NCBI RefSeq assembly: GCF_000379065.1
Contig: NZ_KB900614.1
Span: 3,684,892-3,748,891, forward strand
Reading direction: 5' to 3'
Source: Salinispora mooreana
GTDB taxonomy: Bacteria; Actinomycetota; Actinomycetes; Mycobacteriales; Micromonosporaceae
Length of the DNA: 64,000 bases
The notes under the pieces were generated by a model. It saw nothing but the letters and a program-made list of their open reading frames with translations, was not told where the DNA came from and did no database searches. Positions 42,230 through 50,839 of this stretch are shown here, piece by piece; the first letter of the stretch is position 1, and every line of letters starts with the position of its first letter. Made by a program: the position numbers and the translations under genes.

Positions 42230-43933
42230 TCAGCGGCCGGGCTCCCCGGTGGTACGGATCCGGTCCAGTGCCGGGGCGGAGACCGGCGAGGTAGCGGTCA
42301 GGTACGCGACCAGTGCGTCCAGGTCGATCTGGCCGGTGGCCGGGTTGGTGCCATCGGTGAGCACGGAGAAGCCGTCACCCCCGCCGGCCAGGAAGTTGTT
42401 CACCGTGACCCGGTAGGTGCCGTCGGTCTCCACCGGCACGTCGGCGAAGGTCAGGCTGCCGCGGACCACGCGGGTGCCGGCGCAGGGGTCGTCCGCCGGA
42501 GCGGTGCTGCCGGCCGGATCGACGAGATACCGGACCGTGGCCGACGGGTAGAGCACCCGCTCGGTGACGAACTGCTGCTCCAGCAGGCAGTAGAGCTGCT
42601 CGCCGGAGAGGTCGAGGGTCACCAGGTTGTTGGTGAACGGCTGCGCGGTGAACGCCTCCTCGTAGGTGACCGGGCCGGCGTCGAGGTCGGCCCGGACACC
42701 GCCCGGGTTCATGAACGCGGCGACGGCGTTCTGGTCCCCCTCGGTGGCCCAGAGCTGGGCGTCGGCGATCAGGTTCCCGAGGGGGGACTCCCCGCGAACG
42801 GCGTCGAAGAGGGTCTCCTGCGTCCGGGTGATCGCCTCGGTGGTCTCACCGACCTCCCGGCCGGCGACCGGGCCGAGGACGGCCTGGTAATGGTCGATCA
42901 GCGCGGTCTGGGCCGGGTCCTCGGCGACGTCCCGGGTGACCACCAGGTTCTCGGCGGTGGCCCGCAGCACGTCCCCGGTCCGTCGGTCGATCTTCAGGTC
43001 GATGTCGGTGATCAGCCGGCCGTACGAGCTGGCGCTGGTCACCAACGTGTTGTTGACCTCGCAGTTGTACGCCTGGTGGGTGTGCCCGCTGACGACGACG
43101 TCGATGGACCGGTCCATCCGGTTGACGATGTCGACCACCGGGCCGGTGAAGTCGACGCAGTCGTTGATGCCACCGGCACCGGCCTGGTTGCCACCCTCGT
43201 GCAGCAGCACCACGATGGCCTCCACGCCCCTGCGACGCAGTTCCCGCGCGTACCGGTTGGCGGTCTGCGCCTCGTCGGCGAAGGTCAGGCCGGCGACGCC
43301 GTCCGGGCTGACGATGTCCGGCGTGCCCTCGAGGGTCATTCCGATGAAACCGATCTTGACGCCCTGCACCCGGTGGATGGCGTACGGGGGCAGCAGCGGC
43401 CGGCCGGTCTCGGTCACGAAGGCGTTCGCGGAGAGATACTGGAAGTCAGCGCCCCGGTACGGGGTGCCGTCGGCACAGCCGTCAACCGGGTGACAGCCAC
43501 CATGCTGGATCCGCAGCAGTTCGTCGGAGCCCTCGTCGAACTCGTGGTTACCGACGCTCGCGTAGTCGAGCCCGGCCTGCGACAACGCCTCAATGGCCGG
43601 CTCGTCGTGGAAGGCCGCCGACAGCAGCGGGGAGGCACCGATCAGGTCCCCGGCGGCGACCGTGATGGTGTTCTTCTTCTTGCTGGCCTTGCGCAGCTCG
43701 GCCAGGTGGGTCGCCAGGTACTCGACCCCGCCGGCCGGCTGGTCCTCGATCGTGCCACTGGAGCCACCGGGCGGTTCCAGATGGCCATGGAAGTCGTTCA
43801 GGGCGAGCAGCGTGACGTCGACCGGCTTCGGCCCGGCGTCCGCCGCTTCGGGGGTGGTCGCGACCGCGCCGAAGGCGGCCACAGCGAGTGCGGTCAGGCC
43901 GATCGCGGCCCGACGCATCCCAGGGATGGACAT
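42230..43933 (-). CDS. Secreted bifunctional metallophosphatase/5'-nucleotidase
   Basis: 567 residues. Signal peptide about 1-30 (AAIGLTALAVAAFGAVA). The metallophosphatase domain has LALNDFHGHLEP, AGDLIGASPLLS, GNHEFDEGSDEL and VSGHTHQAYNC. The C-terminal nucleotidase domain has GVRADLDAGPVTYEE and FLAGGGDGFSVL. It takes phosphate off extracellular nucleotides. GAGGAG lies 5 bases before the ATG, which rules out the longer frame. Confidence 0.92.
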   Translation of the reverse strand: MSIPGMRRAAIGLTALAVAAFGAVATTPEAADAGPKPVDVTLLALNDFHGHLEPPGGSSGTIEDQPAGGVEYLATHLAELRKASKKKNTITVAAGDLIGASPLLSAAFHDEPAIEALSQAGLDYASVGNHEFDEGSDELLRIQHGGCHPVDGCADGTPYRGADFQYLSANAFVTETGRPLLPPYAIHRVQGVKIGFIGMTLEGTPDIVSPDGVAGLTFADEAQTANRYARELRRRGVEAIVVLLHEGGNQAGAGGINDCVDFTGPVVDIVNRMDRSIDVVVSGHTHQAYNCEVNNTLVTSASSYGRLITDIDLKIDRRTGDVLRATAENLVVTRDVAEDPAQTALIDHYQAVLGPVAGREVGETTEAITRTQETLFDAVRGESPLGNLIADAQLWATEGDQNAVAAFMNPGGVRADLDAGPVTYEEAFTAQPFTNNLVTLDLSGEQLYCLLEQQFVTERVLYPSATVRYLVDPAGSTAPADDPCAGTRVVRGSLTFADVPVETDGTYRVTVNNFLAGGGDGFSVLTDGTNPATGQIDLDALVAYLTATSPVSAPALDRIRTTGEPGR

Positions 43934-44212
43934 GGAACTCCTCGGGGGAACCGGCGCGGAAACATCCGGGCTAGGCACACCCACCATTTCGCGCCATCGG
44001 CAGGATTCGGACACCGGCGGCGGGTACCGCCACCAGCACCGGGGAAAGCCTCTCATCGCTCTCGCCACCAGTCGACCGGGCGGCACGGCACAGCTGAAGA
44101 ATCGGGCGTCCTGCCCGCTGGTACGCCGGACCGAGCAGACCGGGGTGCCGCGACCGGCTGGCTACCCTGGATCACGACACCGGCAGCGGCCGCACCTCCG
44201 ACCTGGGACGAC

Positions 44213-45640
44213 ATGCGAGTGGATCACGAGCGAATCATCCGTGACGGCACGGCCCGCCTACCGATGGCGTCGACCGTTGCTGAGGCGTGCCAGTGGACCG
44301 TCGCCACCCTGGCCCGATCCACCCCGGCCACCATCTCGGTGCTGTTGGAGGTCCACGACCGGCTCCGCTGCATCGCGGCCACCGGGTCGTGGCAGGTCTT
44401 CTCGACCGTCCCGCCGGCGGCGGGCGTCGCCGGTCGGGTGCATACCACCGGTCGCCCCGCGGTCATCACCGATCTCGGCGAGGACCCGGATCGCCTCCCG
44501 GTCCGCCCCGATGCCACCGGTGAGGTCTGCGTACCGGTGCCCGGCCCAGCGGGCCGACCGGTCGGCGTCCTCGACCTGCTCTGGAGCCAACCGACGGACC
44601 TGGTGGCGTGGCGGGACACCGCCGAACGCCTCGCGGAACAGCTCGGTGCGCGGATCGTCGCACTCGGCGGACCGCCGACGGAGACCCGAAGCGAGAAGCT
44701 GTTGCGGCACGCCGCCGCGCTGGCCACCGCCGACACCGAGCGGGAGCTGCGACACGCGGCCAGTACGGCCGCTCGGGACGTGTCAACGCTCTCCACCGCC
44801 GTTCTGGTGCTCGCCGGGCAGCGGGGGCCCCGGCTGTGCGCGCCGACCACCAGCCCCGACGAGTTGGAGGCCCGGGTCCGGGCCGCGCTCTCCGCGGCCG
44901 GCCCGGAGGCGCTGGCGCCGATGGTCGACCTGGCCCACCGCTACGGTGCCGGTTACACCCTCGGTGAGACCGAACCGTCGGCTACCGACGACTATGCTCC
45001 ACTGCGCCGCGCGGGGGTGCACACGCTGGTGACGGTGCCGCTCGGCGCAGCCGACGAGGCCGGATTGCTGCTGGTCGCCGACGCACGGCGGCTCCGACCC
45101 GACCCGACCACCGTCAACCTGCTGGAGTTGCTCGCCGGCCAGACCGGTAGCGCCCTGAACCGGCTCCGGACCGTGGCTCGGCTCCGCGAGCGGGCGAGCT
45201 CCGACCCGTTGACCGGGTTGCGGCACACCGGGCCGTTCGGGGAGCGGATCGCCGCGGCCACCCCCGGGCGTACGGCCCTGCTCGCGATCGACGTGGATGG
45301 CTTCAAGACCGTCAACGACACGTACGGCCATCAGGTCGGTGACCGGCTGCTGGTGGGGCTGGCACGGGCGTTGGAGGGCGCGTTGCGCCAGGGTGACGAG
45401 CTGTACCGGACCGGTGGCGACGAGTTCGCGGCAGTGATCGAGGTGAACCGCCCCGAGGAGGCGGTCCGGGTCGCCGAACGCCTCACTTCGGCGGCGCGCC
45501 GAATTGGCCGCACCATCAGCGTGGGTGTCGCCCTCCCGCACCCGGACGAGCCCGCCGGCCACGCCCTCCACCGCGCCGACCAGGCGCTCTACCGGGTGAA
45601 ACGAGAGGGCCGCGACGGCGTACGCCTGGCCGCCGCCTGA
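44213..45640 (+). CDS. GAF-GAF-GGDEF diguanylate cyclase
   Basis: 475 residues. Two GAF-like sensor regions (about 15-145 and 165-330), then a GGDEF domain with DPLTGLRHTGPF, the metal Asp in LLAIDVDGFKTVND and the intact active site RTGGDEFAAV (near 401). No obvious RxxD inhibitory site five residues before GGDEF. Makes c-di-GMP in response to an unknown signal. The ATG is tentative; the frame is open for some codons upstream, and bases 43934-44212 hold nothing else I can name. Confidence 0.88.
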   Translation: MRVDHERIIRDGTARLPMASTVAEACQWTVATLARSTPATISVLLEVHDRLRCIAATGSWQVFSTVPPAAGVAGRVHTTGRPAVITDLGEDPDRLPVRPDATGEVCVPVPGPAGRPVGVLDLLWSQPTDLVAWRDTAERLAEQLGARIVALGGPPTETRSEKLLRHAAALATADTERELRHAASTAARDVSTLSTAVLVLAGQRGPRLCAPTTSPDELEARVRAALSAAGPEALAPMVDLAHRYGAGYTLGETEPSATDDYAPLRRAGVHTLVTVPLGAADEAGLLLVADARRLRPDPTTVNLLELLAGQTGSALNRLRTVARLRERASSDPLTGLRHTGPFGERIAAATPGRTALLAIDVDGFKTVNDTYGHQVGDRLLVGLARALEGALRQGDELYRTGGDEFAAVIEVNRPEEAVRVAERLTSAARRIGRTISVGVALPHPDEPAGHALHRADQALYRVKREGRDGVRLAAA

Positions 45641-45644
45641 ACCG

Positions 45645-46706
45645 TCAACGCTGCGTCACTTCGCTGGCCAGGAGTTCAGCGATCTGCGCCGCGTTCAGGG
45701 CGGCACCCTTGCGGAGGTTGTCCCCGGTCACGAAGAAGTCGAGCGCACGAGGGTCGTCCAGGGCACGGCGGAGGCGGCCGACCCAGGACGGGTCGGTGCC
45801 GACCGCGTCGATCGGCATCGGGAACTCGCCGGCCGCCGGTTCGTCCACGAGGATCACGCCAGGCGCGTTGCGCAGCACCTCACTGGCCCCCTCAGCATCC
45901 ACCTCGGTGCCGAAGACAGCGTGCACCGCCACCGAGTGCCCGGTGACCACGGGCACCCGGACGCAGGTGGCGGTGACCTTCAGATCGGGCAGGTCAAGGA
46001 TCTTGCGTGAGTCATTACGCAGGGTCACCTCTTCGGAGGACCAGCCGCCGTCGCTGGGCACCCCGGCCCAGGGCACCACGTTCAACGCGAGGGGTGCGGG
46101 GAAGGGGCCGAGGTCGTCCCCGACCGCCTGCCGGACATCTCCGGGGCGGGAGCCGAGCCCACGGTCTCCGACAATCTTGACGAGCTGGCGGTGCAGGGTG
46201 TCCACCCCGGCTTGCCCGACATCGGAGACCGCCTGGTAGGACGAGAGCACCAGCTCCCGCAGGCCGTACTCGCGGTGCAGTGGCGCCACCGCGACGATCA
46301 TGGCGAGGGTCGCGCAGGTCGTGTTGGCGACGATGCCCCTGGGCCGGTTCCGGACCTGCTCCGGGTTGATCTCGGGGACCACCAACGGAACGTCGCGTTC
46401 GGTCCGGAATGCGGCCGTGTTGTCCACCACGATGGCACCCCGGTCAACCGCGATCGGCACCCACTGGGCCGAGACCGCGTCCGGAACGTCGAATACCGCC
46501 ACGTCAACGCCGTCGAAGACCTCCGGGCTCAGCGCCTGGACGGTCAACTCCTCGCCCCGGCAACACACCGTCTGCCCGACTGACCGGGCGGAGGCGACGA
46601 GTCGGATCTCACCCCAGACGTTCCGGCGGCCGGTGAGCAGCTCGCACAGGATGGTGCCGACCGCGCCCGTCGCCCCGACCACAGCCAGGGTGGGCTGCGA
46701 CGCCAC
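45645..46706 (-). CDS. asd: Aspartate-semialdehyde dehydrogenase
   Basis: 353 residues from GTG. NADP-binding LAVVGATGAVGTILCELL, catalytic Cys in GIVANTTCATLAM, and the substrate-binding EEVTLRNDSRKIL region. Reduces aspartyl phosphate to the semialdehyde, the branch point to lysine, threonine and methionine. Follows lysC by 3 bases in one operon. Confidence 0.95.
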   Translation of the reverse strand: MASQPTLAVVGATGAVGTILCELLTGRRNVWGEIRLVASARSVGQTVCCRGEELTVQALSPEVFDGVDVAVFDVPDAVSAQWVPIAVDRGAIVVDNTAAFRTERDVPLVVPEINPEQVRNRPRGIVANTTCATLAMIVAVAPLHREYGLRELVLSSYQAVSDVGQAGVDTLHRQLVKIVGDRGLGSRPGDVRQAVGDDLGPFPAPLALNVVPWAGVPSDGGWSSEEVTLRNDSRKILDLPDLKVTATCVRVPVVTGHSVAVHAVFGTEVDAEGASEVLRNAPGVILVDEPAAGEFPMPIDAVGTDPSWVGRLRRALDDPRALDFFVTGDNLRKGAALNAAQIAELLASEVTQR

Positions 46707-46709
46707 GGG

Positions 46710-47975
46710 CTACCGCCCCGTCCCCGCGTACACGACCGCCTCGGTGTCACCACCGAGCTCGAAGGCGTCGTGGATGGCGCGTACGGCGTTGTCCAGGTCG
46801 GTGTCACGGCACACCACCGATACCCGGATCTCCGACGTGGAGATCATCTCGATGTTCACGCCGGCCTGGCCGAGGGCGGCGAAGAAACCGGCTGCCACGC
46901 CCGGGTGAGAACGCATCCCGGCACCGATCAGCGAGACCTTGCCGACGTGGTCGTCATAGAGCAGGCCCTTGAACTTGACGCTGTCCTGGATCTTGCTGAG
47001 CGCGGCCATGGCGGTGGGGCCGTCGGTCTTGGGCAGGGTGAACGAGATGTCCGTCCGGCCGGTGCCCTCGGTGGAGACGTTCTGCACGATCATGTCTATG
47101 TTGATCTCCGCACCAGCGACGGTGTCGAAGATCCGCGCAGCCGCACCCGGTTCGTCGGGCACCCCGACGATCGTGATCTTGGCTTCGCTACGGTCGTGGG
47201 CGACTCCGGTGATCAGCGCCTGTTCCACGGGAAGGTCCTCCATCGATCCGGTGACCATCGTGCCGGTGTTGGTCGAGTATGACGAACGGACGTGGACCGG
47301 CAACCCCGCCCGGCGGGCGTACTCCACGGCGCGCAGCGCCAGAATCTTGGTGCCGCAGGCGGCGAGCTCCAGCATCTCCTCGTAGGTGATCTGTTGGATG
47401 TGCCGGGCGTCCGGCACGATCCGCGGATCTGCGCTGAAGACGCCGTCGACGTCGCTGTAGATCTCACACACATCGGCGTCGAGCGCGGCGGCGAGAGCCG
47501 CGGCGGTGGTGTCCGAACCGCCCCGCCCCAGGGTGGTGACGTCCTTGGTGTCCTGCGACACGCCCTGGAAGCCAGCGACGATGACCACCGCGCCCTCGTC
47601 GAGGGCGCCCTTGAGCCGCCCCGGCGTGACGTCGATGATCCGCGCCCGACCGTGCACCGAGGTGGTGATGACACCGGCCTGCGAGCCGGTGAACGACCGC
47701 GCCTCGTATCCCAGGTTGTGGATCGCCATCGCAAGCAACGCCATCGAGATGCGCTCCCCGGCGGTGAGCAGCATGTCCAGCTCCCGGCCGGGCGGCAACG
47801 GACTGACCTGGTTGGCCAGGTCGGTCAACTCGTCGGTGGTGTCGCCCATGGCGGAGACCACCACCACCACGTCGTCACCAGCCTTGCGGGCGGCGACGAT
47901 CCGCTCAGCCACCCGCTTGATCCGCTCGGCGTTGTCGACGGAGGATCCGCCGTACTTCTGCACCACGAGTGCCAC
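46710..47975 (-). CDS. lysC: Aspartate kinase (alpha and in-frame beta subunit)
   Basis: 421 residues from GTG behind GGGAGGGAG. Kinase motif VVQKYGGSSVDNAERI, GRGGSDTTAAALAAAL, then two ACT domains (ITIVGVPDEPGAAARIFD, KVSLIGAGMRSHPGVAAGFF), where lysine and threonine inhibit. Inside the gene a GTG at 47228, with GGAGG 8 bases before it, would start a 172-residue beta subunit (VEQALITGVA), exactly as in Corynebacterium lysC at codon 250. The enzyme is then a mixed alpha2beta2 complex. Confidence 0.95.
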   Translation of the reverse strand: MALVVQKYGGSSVDNAERIKRVAERIVAARKAGDDVVVVVSAMGDTTDELTDLANQVSPLPPGRELDMLLTAGERISMALLAMAIHNLGYEARSFTGSQAGVITTSVHGRARIIDVTPGRLKGALDEGAVVIVAGFQGVSQDTKDVTTLGRGGSDTTAAALAAALDADVCEIYSDVDGVFSADPRIVPDARHIQQITYEEMLELAACGTKILALRAVEYARRAGLPVHVRSSYSTNTGTMVTGSMEDLPVEQALITGVAHDRSEAKITIVGVPDEPGAAARIFDTVAGAEINIDMIVQNVSTEGTGRTDISFTLPKTDGPTAMAALSKIQDSVKFKGLLYDDHVGKVSLIGAGMRSHPGVAAGFFAALGQAGVNIEMISTSEIRVSVVCRDTDLDNAVRAIHDAFELGGDTEAVVYAGTGR

Positions 47976-48011
47976 GACGGCGCACTCCCTCCCAGTGATC
48001 CTGAGCGTGCC

Positions 48012-48038
48012 GACGCCGCCGACGGAGCCGGCGGCGTC
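48012..48038 (-). promoter_or_regulatory. Hairpin in the lysC 5' leader
   Basis: GACGCCGCCG, seven-base loop, CGGCGGCGTC: a perfect 10-bp stem about 35 bases before the lysC start. It may be part of a leader control element, but no leader peptide or T-run was found. Confidence 0.4.
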
Positions 48039-48211
48039 AGGTCAAGACGCCCTCAGGGTATCCGGCGGACCATCCGATCGGGTCGCGTGATCCCAGCATC
48101 CGGCCCCGAGCGCCGCAACGCTCCGGACAGCGGACCGTTACGGGTGCCTTTTCCCACATTCACCCGCCCCCAACCAAATAGACAAAAGCCCTATAGGGGA
48201 TGGTTCTTCCT

Positions 48212-48814
48212 ATGACCGACCTCACCCCGCTGATTGCCTTCCGGTGGAGCCCCCGGTCCTTTGACCCCGACGCCGATCTCGGCCCGGCCGAGATCGACCT
48301 CCTCCTGGAGGCGGCCCGGTGGGCGCCCTCGGCGGCGAACCGGCAACCATGGCGCTTCGCCCTCGGCCACCGGGATGACGAGACGTGGAAACGGATCATG
48401 GTGAACCTGCCGGAACGGGACCAGCGGTGGGCGGGCCGCGCCGCGCTGCTACTACTCGCCGCGCACCTCACGCCCGCCACCGAACCGGCCGCGGAGACCG
48501 CCTACGACCTGGGACAGGCCGTGGCGCAGCTAACCACGCAGGCGACCGCGCTCGGGCTGCACGCCCGCCAACTACGCGAGCTGGACCGCGCCGGCCTCAC
48601 CAGCGAGCTCGAACTCCCCGCCACCATCCGGCCCGCCGCGGTGGTGGCGATCGGCCGGCTCGGTAACCCCCTCGACCTCCCCGCCGACCTGATCGAGGCA
48701 GAGACCGGCCTCCGACGGCGTCGACCCGTCGCCGACCTGCTGCTGGCCCACCCGACTGCGACCCCCATCTCACAGTCCGGGCGATCCTTCCCAGATCTGT
48801 CCCCCGCCACGTAG
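48212..48814 (+). CDS. Nitroreductase-family FMN oxidoreductase
   Basis: About 200 residues. FRWSPRSFD near the N-terminus and LLEAARWAPSAANRQPWRF are the FMN-binding and dimer motifs of the NfsA/FRP family. Small for the family; substrate unknown. The start is uncertain between ATG 48200 and ATG 48212. A CCCTATAGGG palindrome at 48190-48199 overlaps this region and may supply -10 boxes for both this gene and divergent lysC. Confidence 0.82.
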   Translation: MTDLTPLIAFRWSPRSFDPDADLGPAEIDLLLEAARWAPSAANRQPWRFALGHRDDETWKRIMVNLPERDQRWAGRAALLLLAAHLTPATEPAAETAYDLGQAVAQLTTQATALGLHARQLRELDRAGLTSELELPATIRPAAVVAIGRLGNPLDLPADLIEAETGLRRRRPVADLLLAHPTATPISQSGRSFPDLSPAT

Positions 48815-48826
48815 GGTGACGCTGTC

Positions 48827-48871
48827 ATGTGGCAGGCATTGCTTCTCCTTGGTCGCCGCGGCGAGGCCTGA
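48827..48871 (+). CDS. leuL: leuA leader peptide (four consecutive Leu)
   Basis: ATG opens MWQALLLLGRRGEA then TGA, 14 residues with four leucine codons in a row (TTG CTT CTC CTT), 108 bases before leuA. It is the classic layout of leucine attenuation: ribosome stalling at the Leu codons when leucyl-tRNA is scarce would change the RNA fold downstream. Confidence 0.88.
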   Translation: MWQALLLLGRRGEA

Positions 48872-48891
48872 CGGCCGGCACCTCGCCGCGG
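48856..48891 (+). promoter_or_regulatory. Attenuator stem overlapping the leader peptide
   Basis: CCGCGGCGAGG (48856-48866) and its exact reverse complement (48881-48891), 14-base loop. The 5' arm lies within the last codons of the leader peptide, so a ribosome stalled at the Leu codons would leave it free while one reaching the stop would cover it. No T-run; a further GC-rich stem near 48922-48940 may compete. Confidence 0.7.
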
Positions 48892-48979
48892 GGTCGAACC
48901 GCGCCGCCCGCTCCGACCCATCCTTCGGCGCCCCGCCGACCTCGACTGCTGACGTCGCATGACCACGGAGGCACTCCGC

Positions 48980-50734
48980 ATGACCCACCCTGCTGGCACC
49001 CCCGACGCTGAGACCGATCCCATCGCCCGGCAACGCCCCAGCCGGATGCCGTACCACCGCTACCAGCCCTACCAACGGCAGTTCCGCACCGACCTACCGG
49101 ACCGCCGCTGGCCCACCCGGCAGGTCGAGACCGCGCCGCGTTGGTGCGCGGTCGACCTGCGAGACGGTAACCAGGCCCTGATCGACCCGATGTCCCCCGA
49201 GCGCAAGCGCCGGATGTTCCAGCTCCTGGTGCAGCTCGGCTACAAGGAGATCGAGGTCGGCTTCCCCTCGGCCAGCCAGTCCGACTACGACTTCGTCCGG
49301 CAGCTCATCGAGCAGGACCTGATCCCCGACGATGTCACTATCCAGGTGCTGACGCAGTGCCGGGAACACCTGATCGACCGCACCTTCACGGCACTGCGGG
49401 GTGCAAAGCGGGCGATCGTGCACTTCTACAACTCGACCTCAACACTGCAACGTCAGGTCGTCTTCGGGCTGGACCGCGACGGCATCACCGACATCGCGAC
49501 CACCGGCGCCCGGCTCTGCCAGAAGTACGCGGAGATCCACACCCCGGACACCGACATCCACTACGAGTACTCCCCCGAGTCGTACACCGGCACGGAGCTG
49601 GACTACGCCGTGGAGGTCTGCGCGAAGGTGATCGAGGTCCTCGACCCGACCCCCGACCACCGGCTGATCGTCAACCTGCCCGCAACCGTCGAGATGGCGA
49701 TGCCGAACGTCTACGCCGACTCGATCGAGTGGATGCACCGACACCTGCCCCGCCGAGACAGTCTGGTGCTCAGCCTGCACCCGCACAACGACCGGGGCAC
49801 CGGTGTGGCCGCCGCCGAGCTGGGCCTGCTGGCCGGCGCGGACCGGATCGAGGGCTGCCTCTTCGGAAACGGCGAGCGCACCGGCAACGTGGACCTGGTC
49901 ACCCTGGGCCTGAACCTCTTCTCCCAGGGCATCGATCCTATGATCGATTTCTCGAACATCGACGAGATCAAACGCGCCGTCGAGTACTGCAACCAGCTAC
50001 CCGTGCACGACCGCCACCCGTACGCCGGTGATCTGGTCTACACGGCCTTCTCCGGCTCCCACCAGGACGCGATCAACAAGGGGTTCGACGCCCTCGCGGC
50101 CTCCGCCAACACCGCCGGGATCCCGGTCGAGCAGCACCCGTGGGCGGTGCCGTACCTGCCGATCGACCCGAAGGACCTGGGTCGCACCTACGAGGCCGTC
50201 ATCCGGGTCAACTCGCAGTCCGGCAAGGGCGGCGTCGCGTACATCATGAAGACCGAGCACCAGCTCGACCTGCCCCGCCGGCTCCAGATCGAGTTCTCCG
50301 GCGTGGTTCAGCAGGTCACCGACGACAGCGGCGGCGAGGTTGACCCCCAGACCATGTGGGAGATCTTCGCCCGGCAGTACCTGCTCGACCACCAGGCGAA
50401 CCCCACGGTCACCCTGACCGACTACACGCTCGGCACGGTGAACGGCAAGGTCGAGTTCGAGGCGCTGGTCGGGCACGGTGGCGGGCAACACGCCGTCACC
50501 GCCATCGGCAACGGCCCGGTGGACGCGTACGTCAACGCGCTGCACTCCCTCGGCGTCAACGTACGCGTCCTCGACTACCACGAACACGCCCTCTCCTCCG
50601 GCGGCGACGCCCAGGCGGCCGCGTACGTGGAGTCCGAGGTGGATGGCCGTACGGTCTGGGGCGTCGGCGTGGACGCCAACATCGTCACCGCCACCATCAG
50701 GGCGGTGACCAGCGCCGTCAACCGCGCCCACTGA
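48980..50734 (+). CDS. leuA: 2-isopropylmalate synthase
   Basis: 584 residues, actinobacterial long form. Catalytic TIM barrel with CAVDLRDGNQALIDP, FPSASQSDYDF and HPHNDRGTGVA (metal-binding His pair), then the C-terminal leucine-sensing domain (VGHGGGQHAVTAIGNGPVDA). The ATG at 48980 is preferred because GGAGG lies 8 bases upstream; an ATG at 48959 has no ribosome site. First committed step of leucine synthesis; controlled by the leader peptide upstream and by leucine feedback. Confidence 0.95.
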   Translation: MTHPAGTPDAETDPIARQRPSRMPYHRYQPYQRQFRTDLPDRRWPTRQVETAPRWCAVDLRDGNQALIDPMSPERKRRMFQLLVQLGYKEIEVGFPSASQSDYDFVRQLIEQDLIPDDVTIQVLTQCREHLIDRTFTALRGAKRAIVHFYNSTSTLQRQVVFGLDRDGITDIATTGARLCQKYAEIHTPDTDIHYEYSPESYTGTELDYAVEVCAKVIEVLDPTPDHRLIVNLPATVEMAMPNVYADSIEWMHRHLPRRDSLVLSLHPHNDRGTGVAAAELGLLAGADRIEGCLFGNGERTGNVDLVTLGLNLFSQGIDPMIDFSNIDEIKRAVEYCNQLPVHDRHPYAGDLVYTAFSGSHQDAINKGFDALAASANTAGIPVEQHPWAVPYLPIDPKDLGRTYEAVIRVNSQSGKGGVAYIMKTEHQLDLPRRLQIEFSGVVQQVTDDSGGEVDPQTMWEIFARQYLLDHQANPTVTLTDYTLGTVNGKVEFEALVGHGGGQHAVTAIGNGPVDAYVNALHSLGVNVRVLDYHEHALSSGGDAQAAAYVESEVDGRTVWGVGVDANIVTATIRAVTSAVNRAH

Positions 50735-50839
50735 GGGCGCCGGGGCCCGGTCCGGGTCGGCCTCCACCCGAGGTCAACCCGGACCCCGGCCGCCTGCCGG
50801 CCGTACCGGCCGACCTCGATCGGGCCGTCCCCGGAGTCG

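Noticed and set aside
42890..44212. Upstream extension of the GGDEF protein to 916 residues
   Set aside because: The extension is antisense to the 5'-nucleotidase gene and has no recognisable domain; the start at 44213 fits better.
48012..48199. Lysine riboswitch or leader peptide before lysC
   Set aside because: Only a GC hairpin and a shared -10-like palindrome are present; there are no L-box conserved blocks and no Lys/Thr-rich short frame.
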